This document shows, piece after piece, positions 1 through 9,716 of a stretch of DNA of 64,000 nt. The DNA lies in NCBI GenBank assembly GCA_963752915.1, contig CAVVZZ010000015.1:372001-436000 (forward strand), written 5' to 3'. Made by a program: the position numbers and the translations under genes. Each line of letters starts with the position of its first letter. The first letter of the stretch is position 1. Under the pieces are notes generated by a model, which saw only the letters and a list, made by a program, of their open reading frames with translations, was not told the DNA's origin and made no database searches. This DNA comes from DATJPR01 sp963752915. Lineage in GTDB: Bacteria > Bacteroidota > Ignavibacteria > UBA10030 > UBA6906.

Positions 1-58
1 CGAACATTCGGGGCATTGGCAACAGGAGCACGACGAGAAGGCAAAGAGAGCGAAGCAT
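1..58 (-). CDS. N-terminus of an exported protein (partial, runs off left edge)
   Basis: Reading leftwards from an ATG at 58, the 19 visible codons give MLRSLCLLVVLLLPMPRMF, a short basic start followed by a hydrophobic core, as in a signal peptide. A GGAG ribosome-binding site lies about 8 bases upstream of the ATG on the minus strand. The rest of the gene lies outside the window, so its function cannot be stated. It is divergent from the sensor kinase at 437, with about 380 bases between them in which I see no other gene. Confidence 0.45.
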   Translation of the reverse strand, partial: MLRSLCLLVVLLLPMPRMF

Positions 59-436
59 GTTCGGAACTCCGGGTTGGTGGAATTGCGGATAGTCGTCCAT
101 GTGGCCGTTGAGCGAACGCGTCCCACGCGCCATACGCATTCGCTGCTTCACAGTGGGGATTGGGTAGCGTCGCGAGGCGGACCTCGCCCCGAAATCGAGG
201 CAAAAAGGGAGCGCTAGGAGCGTGCTGCCACGGATTGGGCTGGTCAAAATTACGACAGGGGAAGGGGATTTACAAGCTCCATTTTGAAAGAGGCACGTTT
301 GTTGCAGCATATGTAAGGGGAAAAAGGCCGTTTTTCAACGGAGAGGACCGAGACCAAAGGTCCCGACGGGCCAGGAGTGCGCGATCCTCGTTTCTTTGTG
401 AAGAGTCCTTATTGCAGCTCTTTCAATCAGGATACT

Positions 437-3400
437 ATGAACTTCGAAATCAGGCGGATGGTAGTACTCGCCAAAGGAATCATCTTTCTGGTGGTCTTCT
501 TCTTCCCGACGTTTTTCGCCCGGGCACTTGATCCAGTGAAGGCCATCAATCAATACGGTCATGATGTCTGGCTTCGTCAAAACGGACTGCCGGCAAACGG
601 GGTAAAGGTCTCTCTTCAAACGCACGACGGCTATCTATGGTTTGGGACTACGGCGGGATTGTTCCGGTTCGACGGCAACCGCTTCGAGCGAATCGGCACG
701 GACACCGCAAACGTCGGAAACCCGGAAACCATCTCGTCGCTCGTGGAATCCCGGGACGGGAGTCTGTGGGTCGGGTCCGCGAACAACTGGCTTACTCATC
801 TCAAGGATGGCCGGCTGCGTTGTTACGGACAGAGCGAAGGGATCATGAGCCGGAATGTCAATGTCATGATCGAACGTCGAGACGGGCATCTCTGGCTTGG
901 GATGTCGTCAGGGCTCTATCGTTTCAGCGACGGGATGTTTACTTCGGTTCCCATCGACCCAAAGTTCATTACTGCGATGATCGAGGACTCCAATGGTCGC
1001 TTGTGGGTTGGGACGTTCTTCGGATTACGCGTCTTCGATGAGGGGCATGATACAACGGAAGGAACCGTCACGGCCGGCTCGGAGCTCCAGGGGATAACGG
1101 CGCTGTATGTTGATCGTCATAGCAATGTCTGGGTGGGGACCTACCATGGTCTTTTTTGTATACAGGGAAACTCGATGCACGGCTACTCCACCGCGGATGG
1201 TTTGAGCGATGCCAGCATCACTGCAGTGTGTGAGGACCGTAACGGGAATATTTGGGTGGGGACCAACGGTGGAGGGGTCAATCGATTGACCCACGGTAGA
1301 TGGACGACCTTTGCCGCAGCGGACGGCTTGACCGACAATTGTGTGACGTCGATCCTCGAAGATCGGGAAGGAAGTCTGTGGATTAGCACAGCCGACGGAC
1401 TGAATCGGTTTAAGGATGTAGACATTACACCGTTCACCAGAAAGGAAGGTCTTGCGAGCGACTATGTCTCCAGCATTATCCAGGCGACTGACGGAAGCAT
1501 GTACTTTCTCAGTGATGTGTCCTCGTCGATAACACTCCGCAAAGATGGAAGGTCGCGAGTTCTTTCGGCTCCGGTTGGACCCTCGTATCTTGCGCGGGAT
1601 GGGTCGATCTGGATCGGGCAGACGGGACTGCTGCAAAAATTGACCCAGGGTCAGATCACGAGGTATGACACGACAACGGGTCTTCCGAACAACTGGATAA
1701 CTGCGATTGGAGAGGATCAGGGAGGTTTGCTGCTCTTCATTGATGGAATCGGCATTCGAAGATTCAGGGATGGACGGCTGTCGCCATACATTCTCAAGAA
1801 TGGACAGTACACGTCGACGGAGTTTGTCTCATCGTTCTATTATTCCCCCGAGGGCATTCTCTGGATCGGCACGTCGAACGGTCTCCTGCGCGTGGAGAAC
1901 GGAGAAATGAAAATCTTCGGTGTCGCGGATGGGTTGGCCGACGTGTACGTCAATGGCATCACCGATGATCGCCGTGGCTCACTCTGGTTCACGTCTCAGC
2001 ATGCAGGGTTGACGCGATACGAAAACGGGAAGTTCACCGCCTATACGATCCGTGACGGATTGTTTACGAATGAAATCGACTGTGCTCTTTCGGACGCGAA
2101 GGGTGATCTCTGGTTGAGCAGCCCGCGGGGGATCGGCCATGTGACACGGCAAGAACTCGACGATTTTGCCTCCGGGCGGATTCGTACATTTCACACGAGG
2201 GTGTATGTTACCGCCGACGGCATGAAGACCGACGAGTGCTTCGGACAATGGCAACCGTCCGGATGGAAGACGCAGGATGGTCGGCTATGGTTCGCCACGA
2301 AGAAGGGCGCCGTCGTCATTGACCCGAACGCGCTTATGAAAAATGCCATCCCCCCGCCCGTTCTGATCGAAGATGTCGCTGCAGATCAGCGATCGGTTCC
2401 TCTCAACGCGTCGATCGTCATTCCGCCCGGAAGGGATCGATTCGAATTTCACTACACGGCGTTGAGCCTCCTTGTCCCGGAGAGAGTTCTTTTCAAGTAC
2501 AAGCTGGAAGGGTATGACAAGGAGTGGGTGGACGCCGGCACTCGTCGGGTCGCCTATTATACAGGGTTGCAGCCGGGTCGCTACACGTTTCGCGTGATCG
2601 CTTGCAACAATGACGGCGTCTGGAACGACAGCGGGGCAGGTGTCGACTTCTCCGTCACTCCGCACTTTAACCAGACATCCTGGTTCTACGTCCTGTGTGT
2701 TCTCGTCGTGGCACTGGTCATCGCAGGGGCGTATCGATTACGGGTCAGGACGCTGAAGCAACTGGGGCGCCATCTCGAAAATCAGGTTCTCCAACGAACG
2801 AATGAACTCCAGAACCAACGTTCCTTTTTGAGGACAATCATCGACCTCAACCCCAGTTTCATATTCGCGAAAGATCGGGAAGGACGGTTCACGATGGTCA
2901 ATCGGGCCCTGGCGTCTGCGTACGGCGCGGATCCCGAGTCACTCGTCGGGAAAACCGACGCTGATTTCAACGGTGATAGTGACCAGGTGGCGAAGTTCCG
3001 ATTGGACGATCTCCAGGTCATGGATAGCGTGAAGGAGAAGTTTATCCCCGAAGAGGAGTTTACCGACACCGAAAACAGGAAACACTGGATGCAGGTCATC
3101 AAAATCCCGATCGTCACCGAAGGGGGACGAGCGGATCAGATGCTGGGCGTGGCCACGGATATTACGGGGAGGAAGACGGCGGAAGAATTGGTGAAGGTGT
3201 CGCTGCATGAGAAGGAAGTCCTGCTCAAGGAGATCCACCACCGTGTCAAGAATAATCTTCAAGTGGTCTCAAGTCTCCTGAGCCTTCAGGCCGGGGAACT
3301 CCAGGATCAAAAACTGCGTGCCCTGCTGAGCGAAAGCCAGCAACGGGTCCGGGCGATGGCACTGATCCACGAGAAACTATATCAGGCCGACAATCTCTCC

Positions 3401-3805
3401 AGTGTCGATTTCGGCGAATACGTCAATGCGGTCGCACGAGATCTGCGTCGGTCCATGGGAATCGATGGCGTCAGTCTGATCGCCAAGGTCGAACCGATCC
3501 GGCTGCAGATCGATACCGCGATCCCGTGCGGCCTCATTGTCAACGAGCTCGTGACCAATGCCCTCAAACATGCTTTTCCCGAAGGGCGGGAGGGAACGAT
3601 CACGGTGAAACTGAGCAGGGGTGATCGGAACAGGGTTCTGATCAGCGTCAGTGACGATGGGAAGGGATTTCCCGAGGACCGGGATTTCACCCAGATGCGA
3701 TCGATGGGGATGACCTTGATTGTGTCCCTGACAGAACAGATTTCAGGGACGGTTACACTGGACAGAACCGGCGGGACAAAATTCAGCATCGAATTCCCGG
3801 AGTGA
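437..3805 (+). CDS. Two-component-regulator propeller sensor histidine kinase
   Basis: A membrane sensor of about 1122 residues. After a signal peptide or membrane anchor (residues ~8-30) come many ~45-residue propeller blades of the Reg_prop type, with repeats such as GLSDASITAVCEDRNGNIWV, up to residue ~650. They are followed by a Y_Y_Y domain (~660-735), a membrane helix (~745-767), a PAS domain (~795-910) and a HisKA_2 kinase. The motif KEIHHRVKNN places the phospho-accepting His at 934 or 935, and a HATPase domain with NELVTNALKHAF follows to the end. No receiver domain is fused and no response regulator lies beside it. Sensors of this build usually control carbohydrate genes in Bacteroidota, and a glycosidase locus begins 4 kb away. 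ATG 437 is chosen because AGGA lies 5-6 bases upstream; GTG 377 lacks a spaced site. Confidence 0.9.
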   Translation: MNFEIRRMVVLAKGIIFLVVFFFPTFFARALDPVKAINQYGHDVWLRQNGLPANGVKVSLQTHDGYLWFGTTAGLFRFDGNRFERIGTDTANVGNPETISSLVESRDGSLWVGSANNWLTHLKDGRLRCYGQSEGIMSRNVNVMIERRDGHLWLGMSSGLYRFSDGMFTSVPIDPKFITAMIEDSNGRLWVGTFFGLRVFDEGHDTTEGTVTAGSELQGITALYVDRHSNVWVGTYHGLFCIQGNSMHGYSTADGLSDASITAVCEDRNGNIWVGTNGGGVNRLTHGRWTTFAAADGLTDNCVTSILEDREGSLWISTADGLNRFKDVDITPFTRKEGLASDYVSSIIQATDGSMYFLSDVSSSITLRKDGRSRVLSAPVGPSYLARDGSIWIGQTGLLQKLTQGQITRYDTTTGLPNNWITAIGEDQGGLLLFIDGIGIRRFRDGRLSPYILKNGQYTSTEFVSSFYYSPEGILWIGTSNGLLRVENGEMKIFGVADGLADVYVNGITDDRRGSLWFTSQHAGLTRYENGKFTAYTIRDGLFTNEIDCALSDAKGDLWLSSPRGIGHVTRQELDDFASGRIRTFHTRVYVTADGMKTDECFGQWQPSGWKTQDGRLWFATKKGAVVIDPNALMKNAIPPPVLIEDVAADQRSVPLNASIVIPPGRDRFEFHYTALSLLVPERVLFKYKLEGYDKEWVDAGTRRVAYYTGLQPGRYTFRVIACNNDGVWNDSGAGVDFSVTPHFNQTSWFYVLCVLVVALVIAGAYRLRVRTLKQLGRHLENQVLQRTNELQNQRSFLRTIIDLNPSFIFAKDREGRFTMVNRALASAYGADPESLVGKTDADFNGDSDQVAKFRLDDLQVMDSVKEKFIPEEEFTDTENRKHWMQVIKIPIVTEGGRADQMLGVATDITGRKTAEELVKVSLHEKEVLLKEIHHRVKNNLQVVSSLLSLQAGELQDQKLRALLSESQQRVRAMALIHEKLYQADNLSSVDFGEYVNAVARDLRRSMGIDGVSLIAKVEPIRLQIDTAIPCGLIVNELVTNALKHAFPEGREGTITVKLSRGDRNRVLISVSDDGKGFPEDRDFTQMRSMGMTLIVSLTEQISGTVTLDRTGGTKFSIEFPE

Positions 3806-3833
3806 TCGGCGATACCGGACTCCGGGATGTCGT

Positions 3834-4913
3834 TCAGCGGTCCGCCCCCTGAACCTTCTTTGCGGGTATACCTTTGGGGTGGCAGTCCGCGCAGCGTACA
3901 AAATGGATATCGTGTGGACTCTTGCTGTCGGCGAACGTCGTGTTCATTTTGGTGACGTCAAGCCCGCAATTGGAGATGGCGGGGTGACAGTGGATGCAAC
4001 TCTCCCGGGCATTATTGTTGTGGCTGCCATGGCACGCCAGGCAGCTGATCCCTTCGTGAACACCGCGCGGCGTTTTGTCGTCCCCGGTTCCTGCAACATG
4101 AAACGCGTTCGGCGCGTGGCACTGGATGCAGACACGCTGCCGCGGGTCGGTCGATGTCTTCACAGCGCGATTCCCATCGAACACCTGGACAGCCGGTAAC
4201 GCGGAGATTTCAAAAAACATCCGTTCATACCGGTAGTAATAGAGGACATCCGAAGAGTCCACTCGCGAGGAATAGAAAATCTTTTTGGGATCGCTGTAGT
4301 CCGGTGCCACGGCAGGGGTACCGCGACGGTGGATTTGATGGCAGGTGAGGCAGGGGATCACCGGCCGCGCGGACTCCCCAGGCGCCTTGATGGTCCACGG
4401 GCCCTTTGTGCTGACCGGCGTGAGCAGATCCTGAATGCCCCCTTCAAAATACATCCCGTGGCAGCGAAGACAATCGGCATTCGGTTGCTCGCGCGCATTG
4501 TGTTTTTCATTCAGAAAGATCGCGGCGTAGGTCGCTGAGTGCCCTCCGGACGTCCACTGGGCGTATTCCATCCCATGGCATCGCTTGCAGTTCTCCATCA
4601 TCTCAACAACCTGGGTTTCATCGAGTCGGACTTCCTGCATGCCGGTTCCCGCGAAATGGTGAAAGACCATTCTCCCTTTTTCGAGAAGACTGTGGAGTCC
4701 GTTGCTGAATGCCGTCCCGTGGCATTCTCTGCAGCCGAAGGACCGGTGTCCGCTGTGCTCCCATATCGCGGAGGAGCTTTCGATTTCGTGACATGAAGCG
4801 CACGTCGTTTGCGGAGATGCGGTGTCCCATACGATATCAAGCCCGATCAATACAACGAAGATCGCGCCGACCACGAAGACGCCCCGGTACAAGAGAGGAT
4901 GAGACCGTTTCAT
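3834..4913 (-). CDS. Membrane-anchored nine-heme cytochrome c (NapC/NrfH-like)
   Basis: A 359-residue protein with one N-terminal membrane helix (residues ~9-29) and nine CXXCH heme sites: CASCH, CRECH, CKRCH, CLRCH, CLTCH, CIQCH, CLACH, CIHCH and CADCH. The anchor plus an early heme pair resembles NapC/NrfH quinol dehydrogenases, but those usually carry four or five hemes, so this is an enlarged relative. It is the last gene of a minus-strand operon, 36 bases after a GMC flavoprotein. The likely role is to take electrons from that dehydrogenase and pass them to the quinone pool or to other periplasmic carriers; this is inferred from order. ATG 4913 is preferred to 4919 because AAGG abuts the latter. 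Confidence 0.85.
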   Translation of the reverse strand: MKRSHPLLYRGVFVVGAIFVVLIGLDIVWDTASPQTTCASCHEIESSSAIWEHSGHRSFGCRECHGTAFSNGLHSLLEKGRMVFHHFAGTGMQEVRLDETQVVEMMENCKRCHGMEYAQWTSGGHSATYAAIFLNEKHNAREQPNADCLRCHGMYFEGGIQDLLTPVSTKGPWTIKAPGESARPVIPCLTCHQIHRRGTPAVAPDYSDPKKIFYSSRVDSSDVLYYYRYERMFFEISALPAVQVFDGNRAVKTSTDPRQRVCIQCHAPNAFHVAGTGDDKTPRGVHEGISCLACHGSHNNNARESCIHCHPAISNCGLDVTKMNTTFADSKSPHDIHFVRCADCHPKGIPAKKVQGADR

Positions 4914-4949
4914 GTGCATCCTTGTTGAGCGCCCCGTTCGATGACGCGA

Positions 4950-6605
4950 CTAGGCGAACCGGTTGCCGTGCTGCCATTCCCTCGCAATATGCCCGCCTAT
5001 CCAATATCCCAGGGCCATAATAGTGAGAGCAGGATTGAACCCGCCGTTGGTCACGTGGAGACTCGCGTCCGCGACGAAGACATTGGGAGTCTCATGGACG
5101 CGTCCGAACTTGTCGGTGACGGACGTCCGTGGATCGGAACCCATTCTGCACGTTCCCGCCTGGTGTTGACCTCCGCTGAGTCCCCGTCCGCCGACGCCCT
5201 GCCACGTCATCGAGGCGCCCGCAGCATGGAGGATTGCTTCAGCTTTGGCCGAAAGAAACGTGCATCCTTCAACATCCTTCGGGTGTCTTGTGCCGGAAAG
5301 GCGCACGACCGGGATTCCCCATGCGTCCTGCACCGCGGGGTCGACTTGCACGCGCGAATCGAAGACCGGCATTTCCTGGATTGGTCCGACCACCTGAGCG
5401 TTCCGCCGGAAATACTTTCGCTGGAACGCTTTGTGGCCTTTTCCCCAGGTGGGAGATCCAGGCGGACGGATTGCGGTGAAGAAATAGGGGAGGCGGGTAA
5501 ATTCGTTCGCCAAAATCCCTCCACCGATGATGCCCGGATTATGGTGACTGAAATCGCTGATGGCGATCGATGCCCCGGGGCCAACATCATCGAAAATGTC
5601 CTCTTCAAAGAGGCCGAACGCACCTGTGTATGCATGCCCTTGGAGATTGCGCCCGACCCAATCATACCGATTGCCGATCCCTGAGGGATAGAGACGTGAT
5701 TTTGAGTTAAGCAGCAGGCGGGGAGTTTCCGTCGCGGAAGCGGAAACAATGACAATATCCGCGCTTTGTGTCTGCTTATGTCCATCGCTGTCGAAATACA
5801 CGACGCCGCTGGCGCGACCCGATTCAGCAACGGTGATCTCGCTTACGACGCACCTGGTGCGGAGTTGGCAATTCCCGGTGTCCAGGGCTGCCGGAATGAC
5901 CGTGTTGTGTGTGCCGGATTTCGCGTTGAGAGGGCAGGCGAAGCCACAGCACGATCTCCTCCGGACACATGCCGGCCGTGAATTGTACGGTACGGAGTTG
6001 CGGAGCATCGGAATGGGAAAAGGATGCAATCCCATTTCTTGCATCGTTGCTTCAAGCATTTTCGCCTCTTTATTATAGGCGAACGGAGGCATCGGATAGG
6101 CCTTTTTTCGTGGGGCCGCGAACGGATTGGGCGATGCATCCCCCGCAACGCCGATTTCCCATTCCGCCTTCTCATAACAGGGTTCAAGATCGTCGTACGA
6201 TATCGGCCAGTCATCGAGCGTGGAGCCCGCAACCGCCCCATAAGTGGATTTCATCCGGAAGTCTTCGGCCATGAATCTCCAGGCCATCGCCCCGTAGCTG
6301 ACAGTCCCCGAACCGACGCAAGCCGCGACGTTATTGTAATCATTCTCGCTCGGCAACACGACCGTCGTGGAGCCGTCCTGATTCACAACCACCCGCCGAT
6401 ACCGCCGGTCATCCGGCCCGAAGGCGTTTCCGAGGACGGTCGTCCGCTGGGAGAACAATTCGTCGGTGTCATGCTCCTCGAACGAAACCCAGTCCCCCCG
6501 CTCGAACAAGACCACGGACATTCCGCTCTCGCTGAGTTCCTTGGCCACCACTCCGCCGCCCGCTCCCGCTCCAACGACGACAGCATTGACATGAGAGTTG
6601 CTCAT
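4950..6605 (-). CDS. GMC family FAD-dependent sugar/alcohol oxidoreductase
   Basis: A 551-residue flavoprotein. The FAD-binding Rossmann motif VVVGAGAGGG is at residues 8-17 with a downstream acidic FERGD. The C-terminal GMC half ends with QAGTCRMGSDP and NGGFNPALTIMALGYWI, which carries the conserved Asn-Pro of the active site. The combination with the Tat-signal small subunit immediately upstream (3-base gap) and a cytochrome c downstream matches the three-part membrane gluconate/2-ketogluconate/sorbitol dehydrogenases. No signal peptide is visible, so export would be by hitch-hiking on the small subunit, as known for that family. The substrate is not determinable; sugar acids or polyols are likely given the carbohydrate genes nearby. 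Confidence 0.88.
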   Translation of the reverse strand: MSNSHVNAVVVGAGAGGGVVAKELSESGMSVVLFERGDWVSFEEHDTDELFSQRTTVLGNAFGPDDRRYRRVVVNQDGSTTVVLPSENDYNNVAACVGSGTVSYGAMAWRFMAEDFRMKSTYGAVAGSTLDDWPISYDDLEPCYEKAEWEIGVAGDASPNPFAAPRKKAYPMPPFAYNKEAKMLEATMQEMGLHPFPIPMLRNSVPYNSRPACVRRRSCCGFACPLNAKSGTHNTVIPAALDTGNCQLRTRCVVSEITVAESGRASGVVYFDSDGHKQTQSADIVIVSASATETPRLLLNSKSRLYPSGIGNRYDWVGRNLQGHAYTGAFGLFEEDIFDDVGPGASIAISDFSHHNPGIIGGGILANEFTRLPYFFTAIRPPGSPTWGKGHKAFQRKYFRRNAQVVGPIQEMPVFDSRVQVDPAVQDAWGIPVVRLSGTRHPKDVEGCTFLSAKAEAILHAAGASMTWQGVGGRGLSGGQHQAGTCRMGSDPRTSVTDKFGRVHETPNVFVADASLHVTNGGFNPALTIMALGYWIGGHIAREWQHGNRFA

Positions 6606-6608
6606 CGC

Positions 6609-7187
6609 TCATGCTCCATAGCGGTTTTGGCCGATGGTCTGGAAATCGTCGATCCCTATCATCTTGTAGCTCACAAAGTCCTTGTTCCCGCCGTGCCGAG
6701 GGCTGCCATAATAGCCCTGCATCGAATGCGAGCGCAACAGCTCGAAGAATCGGGCAGCGAAACCGTTCCCCCAGGATGCTCCGCCCAGTGTTCCCGACTC
6801 CATCTCCCGAAGGAATGCCGTCTGCACGTCCCACGGCAGATTCTCGAATTTCGCGCCGTGAACGTTTTTGCAGGATTCTTCGATGGCCGCCAACCCTCTC
6901 CTGTAGTCCTGCCGAAATCTATTGTAGGGTCCCGCAAGCTGAAGATCGATGAAGTCCGCGACCCCGGCATCCCGAGCGCCAGGCCATTCGTCCGTTGGAA
7001 TAATCTGTTCGGCAATCGCTTCGACCAGGTGATATTCCTCGTCCGTAAGAAAGTTCCTTGCCGGTTGAGCCGAACTCGAGCACCCTTCAATGAAACTCAA
7101 TCCGCCTGCGGCAAGAGAGAGAGAACCCGCACTGACGGCGGCGATGCTGAGAAATTCCCGCCGGGTATAGCGTGCCTTGTCGTTCAT
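6609..7187 (-). CDS. Gluconate 2-dehydrogenase subunit 3 family protein (Tat substrate)
   Basis: A 192-residue protein with a twin-arginine signal (TRREFLSIAAVSAGSLSLAA, residues ~8-27) and the gluconate_2-dh3 pattern EYHLVEAIAEQIIPTDEWPGARDAGVADFID split over residues ~47-77. In characterised systems this gamma subunit helps export and mature the GMC flavoprotein. It is first in the minus-strand operon with the GMC enzyme and the multiheme cytochrome. The 293 bases between this gene and the divergent GH42 gene at 7481 hold no gene and must contain promoters for both directions, but I could not pick out clear boxes. Confidence 0.88.
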   Translation of the reverse strand: MNDKARYTRREFLSIAAVSAGSLSLAAGGLSFIEGCSSSAQPARNFLTDEEYHLVEAIAEQIIPTDEWPGARDAGVADFIDLQLAGPYNRFRQDYRRGLAAIEESCKNVHGAKFENLPWDVQTAFLREMESGTLGGASWGNGFAARFFELLRSHSMQGYYGSPRHGGNKDFVSYKMIGIDDFQTIGQNRYGA

Positions 7188-7480
7188 GCTACGTTACCTC
7201 CACGTCGTCTGGAGATGAGAATCACTCCTCCGCATGATCAGGGTTGCCGGGATGTCGAGAGGGAATCTCGACAAGATTGTGTTGTCTCACTTTAAAATCA
7301 ACTCCCATCGCAATGTTTTTTTGTCGCGCGTTGATTCCCGGCGTCGTGCTGGTTGAATGTCAGCATTCCATCTCGTAGTATTCAAGTTCCGTTCGCTCGG
7401 CGAGATGTCATTTTGGCGGCCAAAGATGATTCCAACGGTCTGCAGGATCGCACACCGTTCTCCTCAAGAGGGTACCCTCC

Positions 7481-9686
7481 ATGAAGTCCGCGATTTTTGT
7501 TCTCCTCACCTTGCTCAACGTCAACGCCATAGCGCAGGTCCACCATACGATGATCTGGGGAACAGTCTACAATATTTTCCACGAGGAGTACTCTACGGAT
7601 CAGGAGTTCTTTCAACAGGTCGACAAGGACATTTCTGCAATCAAAGCCGCGAATCTCAATCAAATCATGATTTTCCCCATGAGTCAGTGGGATTCCGAAA
7701 CCAAGGAGCTGCGGTGGGTCAGGACAGACTTTTTGATAAAGAAGATTGAGCAAGAGGGACTTCAATTCGTCCCGATCCTTCTCAAAGAAGAGCAATGCAG
7801 TTACTATTTCCCCATATGGAAGTTCAGGGAAATCCCCGGTTTCTGGGAGAAGTATAACTTGAATAACGACGGCCGCAACAACAGGGACAATGTTGATTTT
7901 GCGGATCCCAGGGTCTATCCTCTCCTCGAATCCTATATGAAGGCGGTGATTTCGCGATATGGGAAGAGCCCGGCGCTCAGCTTCTACAACCTGTGGAATG
8001 AGCCACATTATCATTCGGGGAGTGATCAAACCGTCGGGGAGTTTCGACAATGGCTGGAACGAAAGTACGGCTCGTTGCAGACCCTGAACCGGATCTGGGG
8101 GAATGAATACCATGCCTGGGATGAAGTGTCCCCATTCCTCAACGAAAACTGGAAATCATCGATGCCGCAGATAGATTGGACCCTCTTCTGCAACGAGCTC
8201 GACGGTGTATTACTCGGGAAGCTGAAGTCGTCACTGCGGATGTACGACCCCGTCCATCAAGTCAATGCGAATCCAGTCGGGACACCGTGGGCGGATTTCG
8301 GTGTGTTCGGTTCGTATGCAACGGACAACTGGGTCTTTACCAGGGACAATGATCTCAACGGAGTTTCGTACTATCCTGACGCGTGGGAACGGGCTCACAA
8401 CCTGACGCCATATCCTGGTTGGCTCCACAACCTGGCTTTGAACACGATCCGTTCGGCTTCGGGCAGCAAGGACTTCATCCTGACCGAAATGTACACGAAC
8501 ACCCAGAACGGTTTCGCCTTGAACGGGTATCTAGACAAGAACTCGATCGCCTCCGTCGCGTGGACGGCATTCGCCAATGACTGCAAAGGGATCCTTTTTT
8601 GGAAATGGGAGCCATTCAGAAGGGGGAGGCAATCTCTGGGGAGAGGGCTAACGACGCTCGACGGCAAGCTCGCACCACGTGGGGAAGCCGTGAAGGAGAT
8701 CGGCCGGGTCTTGAAGCAGCATGGCGATGTTCTGCTCAAAGCAAGACTCGATACGCCGCGGGTGGCAATCCTGATGGATATGGTGGGTCTTCTGAAGACA
8801 CTTGAACAAACCGTCGAACCTTCGACAACAACCTTCATGTATGAAAGCAACGCAGGAATCTTCAAAGCGCTTTTCGAGGAAAACATCTCGGTCGATCTGC
8901 TTCGCATGGACCTGGGCGTAAGCCTGGAGAAGCTCAAACAGTACAAGATCGTGTTTCTCCCGTTTCAAATCGTCATCCGCCGGGAATTCGCCGACGTTCT
9001 GAAAGACTATGTCCGTCAAGGCGGCTATGTCGTGGCCGACGCACGAATTGCCAGCATCGATGAATTCGATTTTGCCTACAGCGAAAAGCCCTGGTGCAGG
9101 GCTGGACGATCTCTTCGGAGCCACGCGAAGGGACTGGATCGGAAAGAAGGGGACATTCCCGGTGACCATGAAGTCGGCCAACGACAGCGCCATCTATAGC
9201 GTCGAAGGGAAGTACTTCAGGGATGACCTCGTGCCGGGCAACCAGGATGACGTCATAGGGAGGTTTGCCGATGACAACGCTCCTGCAGTTCTGGTCCACC
9301 AATATGGACGAGGGAAGGCCGTGCTTGCCGCGATTCCGTTGGGAGGGAGCTATTATGGCAACCCGGAGAACCGCGTGCGGAAAGCCATTGTCGATTTTGC
9401 CCACCAGGCGGGAGTGTGGCCGGAGGCACGGTTCATTTCTTCGGGATCATCGACCCCGAGCATAAAAATTCACTTCACCGCGAACGTCAAGGTCATTTAT
9501 GCGTTGAACTACGATGCGACCGAGCAGACCGGCACCATGGAGATCACGACGGGGGACTTTGTCCCATCAACGGTGATCAATGTCCTTTCCGACCGAAGCG
9601 TTCCATTTCAATGCCATGATGGACGGACGAATATCGGGATGAGCATCCCGCCGCATGGAGTCGCTGTCCTGATCATGACAATGTAG
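7481..9686 (+). pseudogene. GH42 beta-galactosidase, broken by a one-base frameshift
   Basis: A secreted glycosidase: signal peptide (residues 1-18), then the GH42 TIM barrel with acid/base Glu174 in FYNLWNEPHYHS and nucleophile Glu336 in ILTEMYTNTQNG, then the trimerisation domain. The reading frame is lost at 9089-9091. Up to ...FAYSEK it is in frame 1; from PGAGLDDLFGATRRDW on, the family sequence continues one frame over and reaches the stop at 9686. Removing one C from the CCC run restores a continuous protein of about 734 residues. The first frame alone would stop at 9199 with a nonsense tail. Whether the break is biological or a sequence error cannot be told here. It opens the carbohydrate locus and is followed after 30 bases by an ABC exporter. 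Confidence 0.85.
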
Positions 9687-9716
9687 CACGTACAAGCGTA
9701 TCCGGGAGTCGTTCCT

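Noticed and set aside
7481..9686. Programmed frameshifting in GH42
   Set aside because: No slippery heptamer with a downstream structure is evident, and the family does not use it; a simple indel explains the data.
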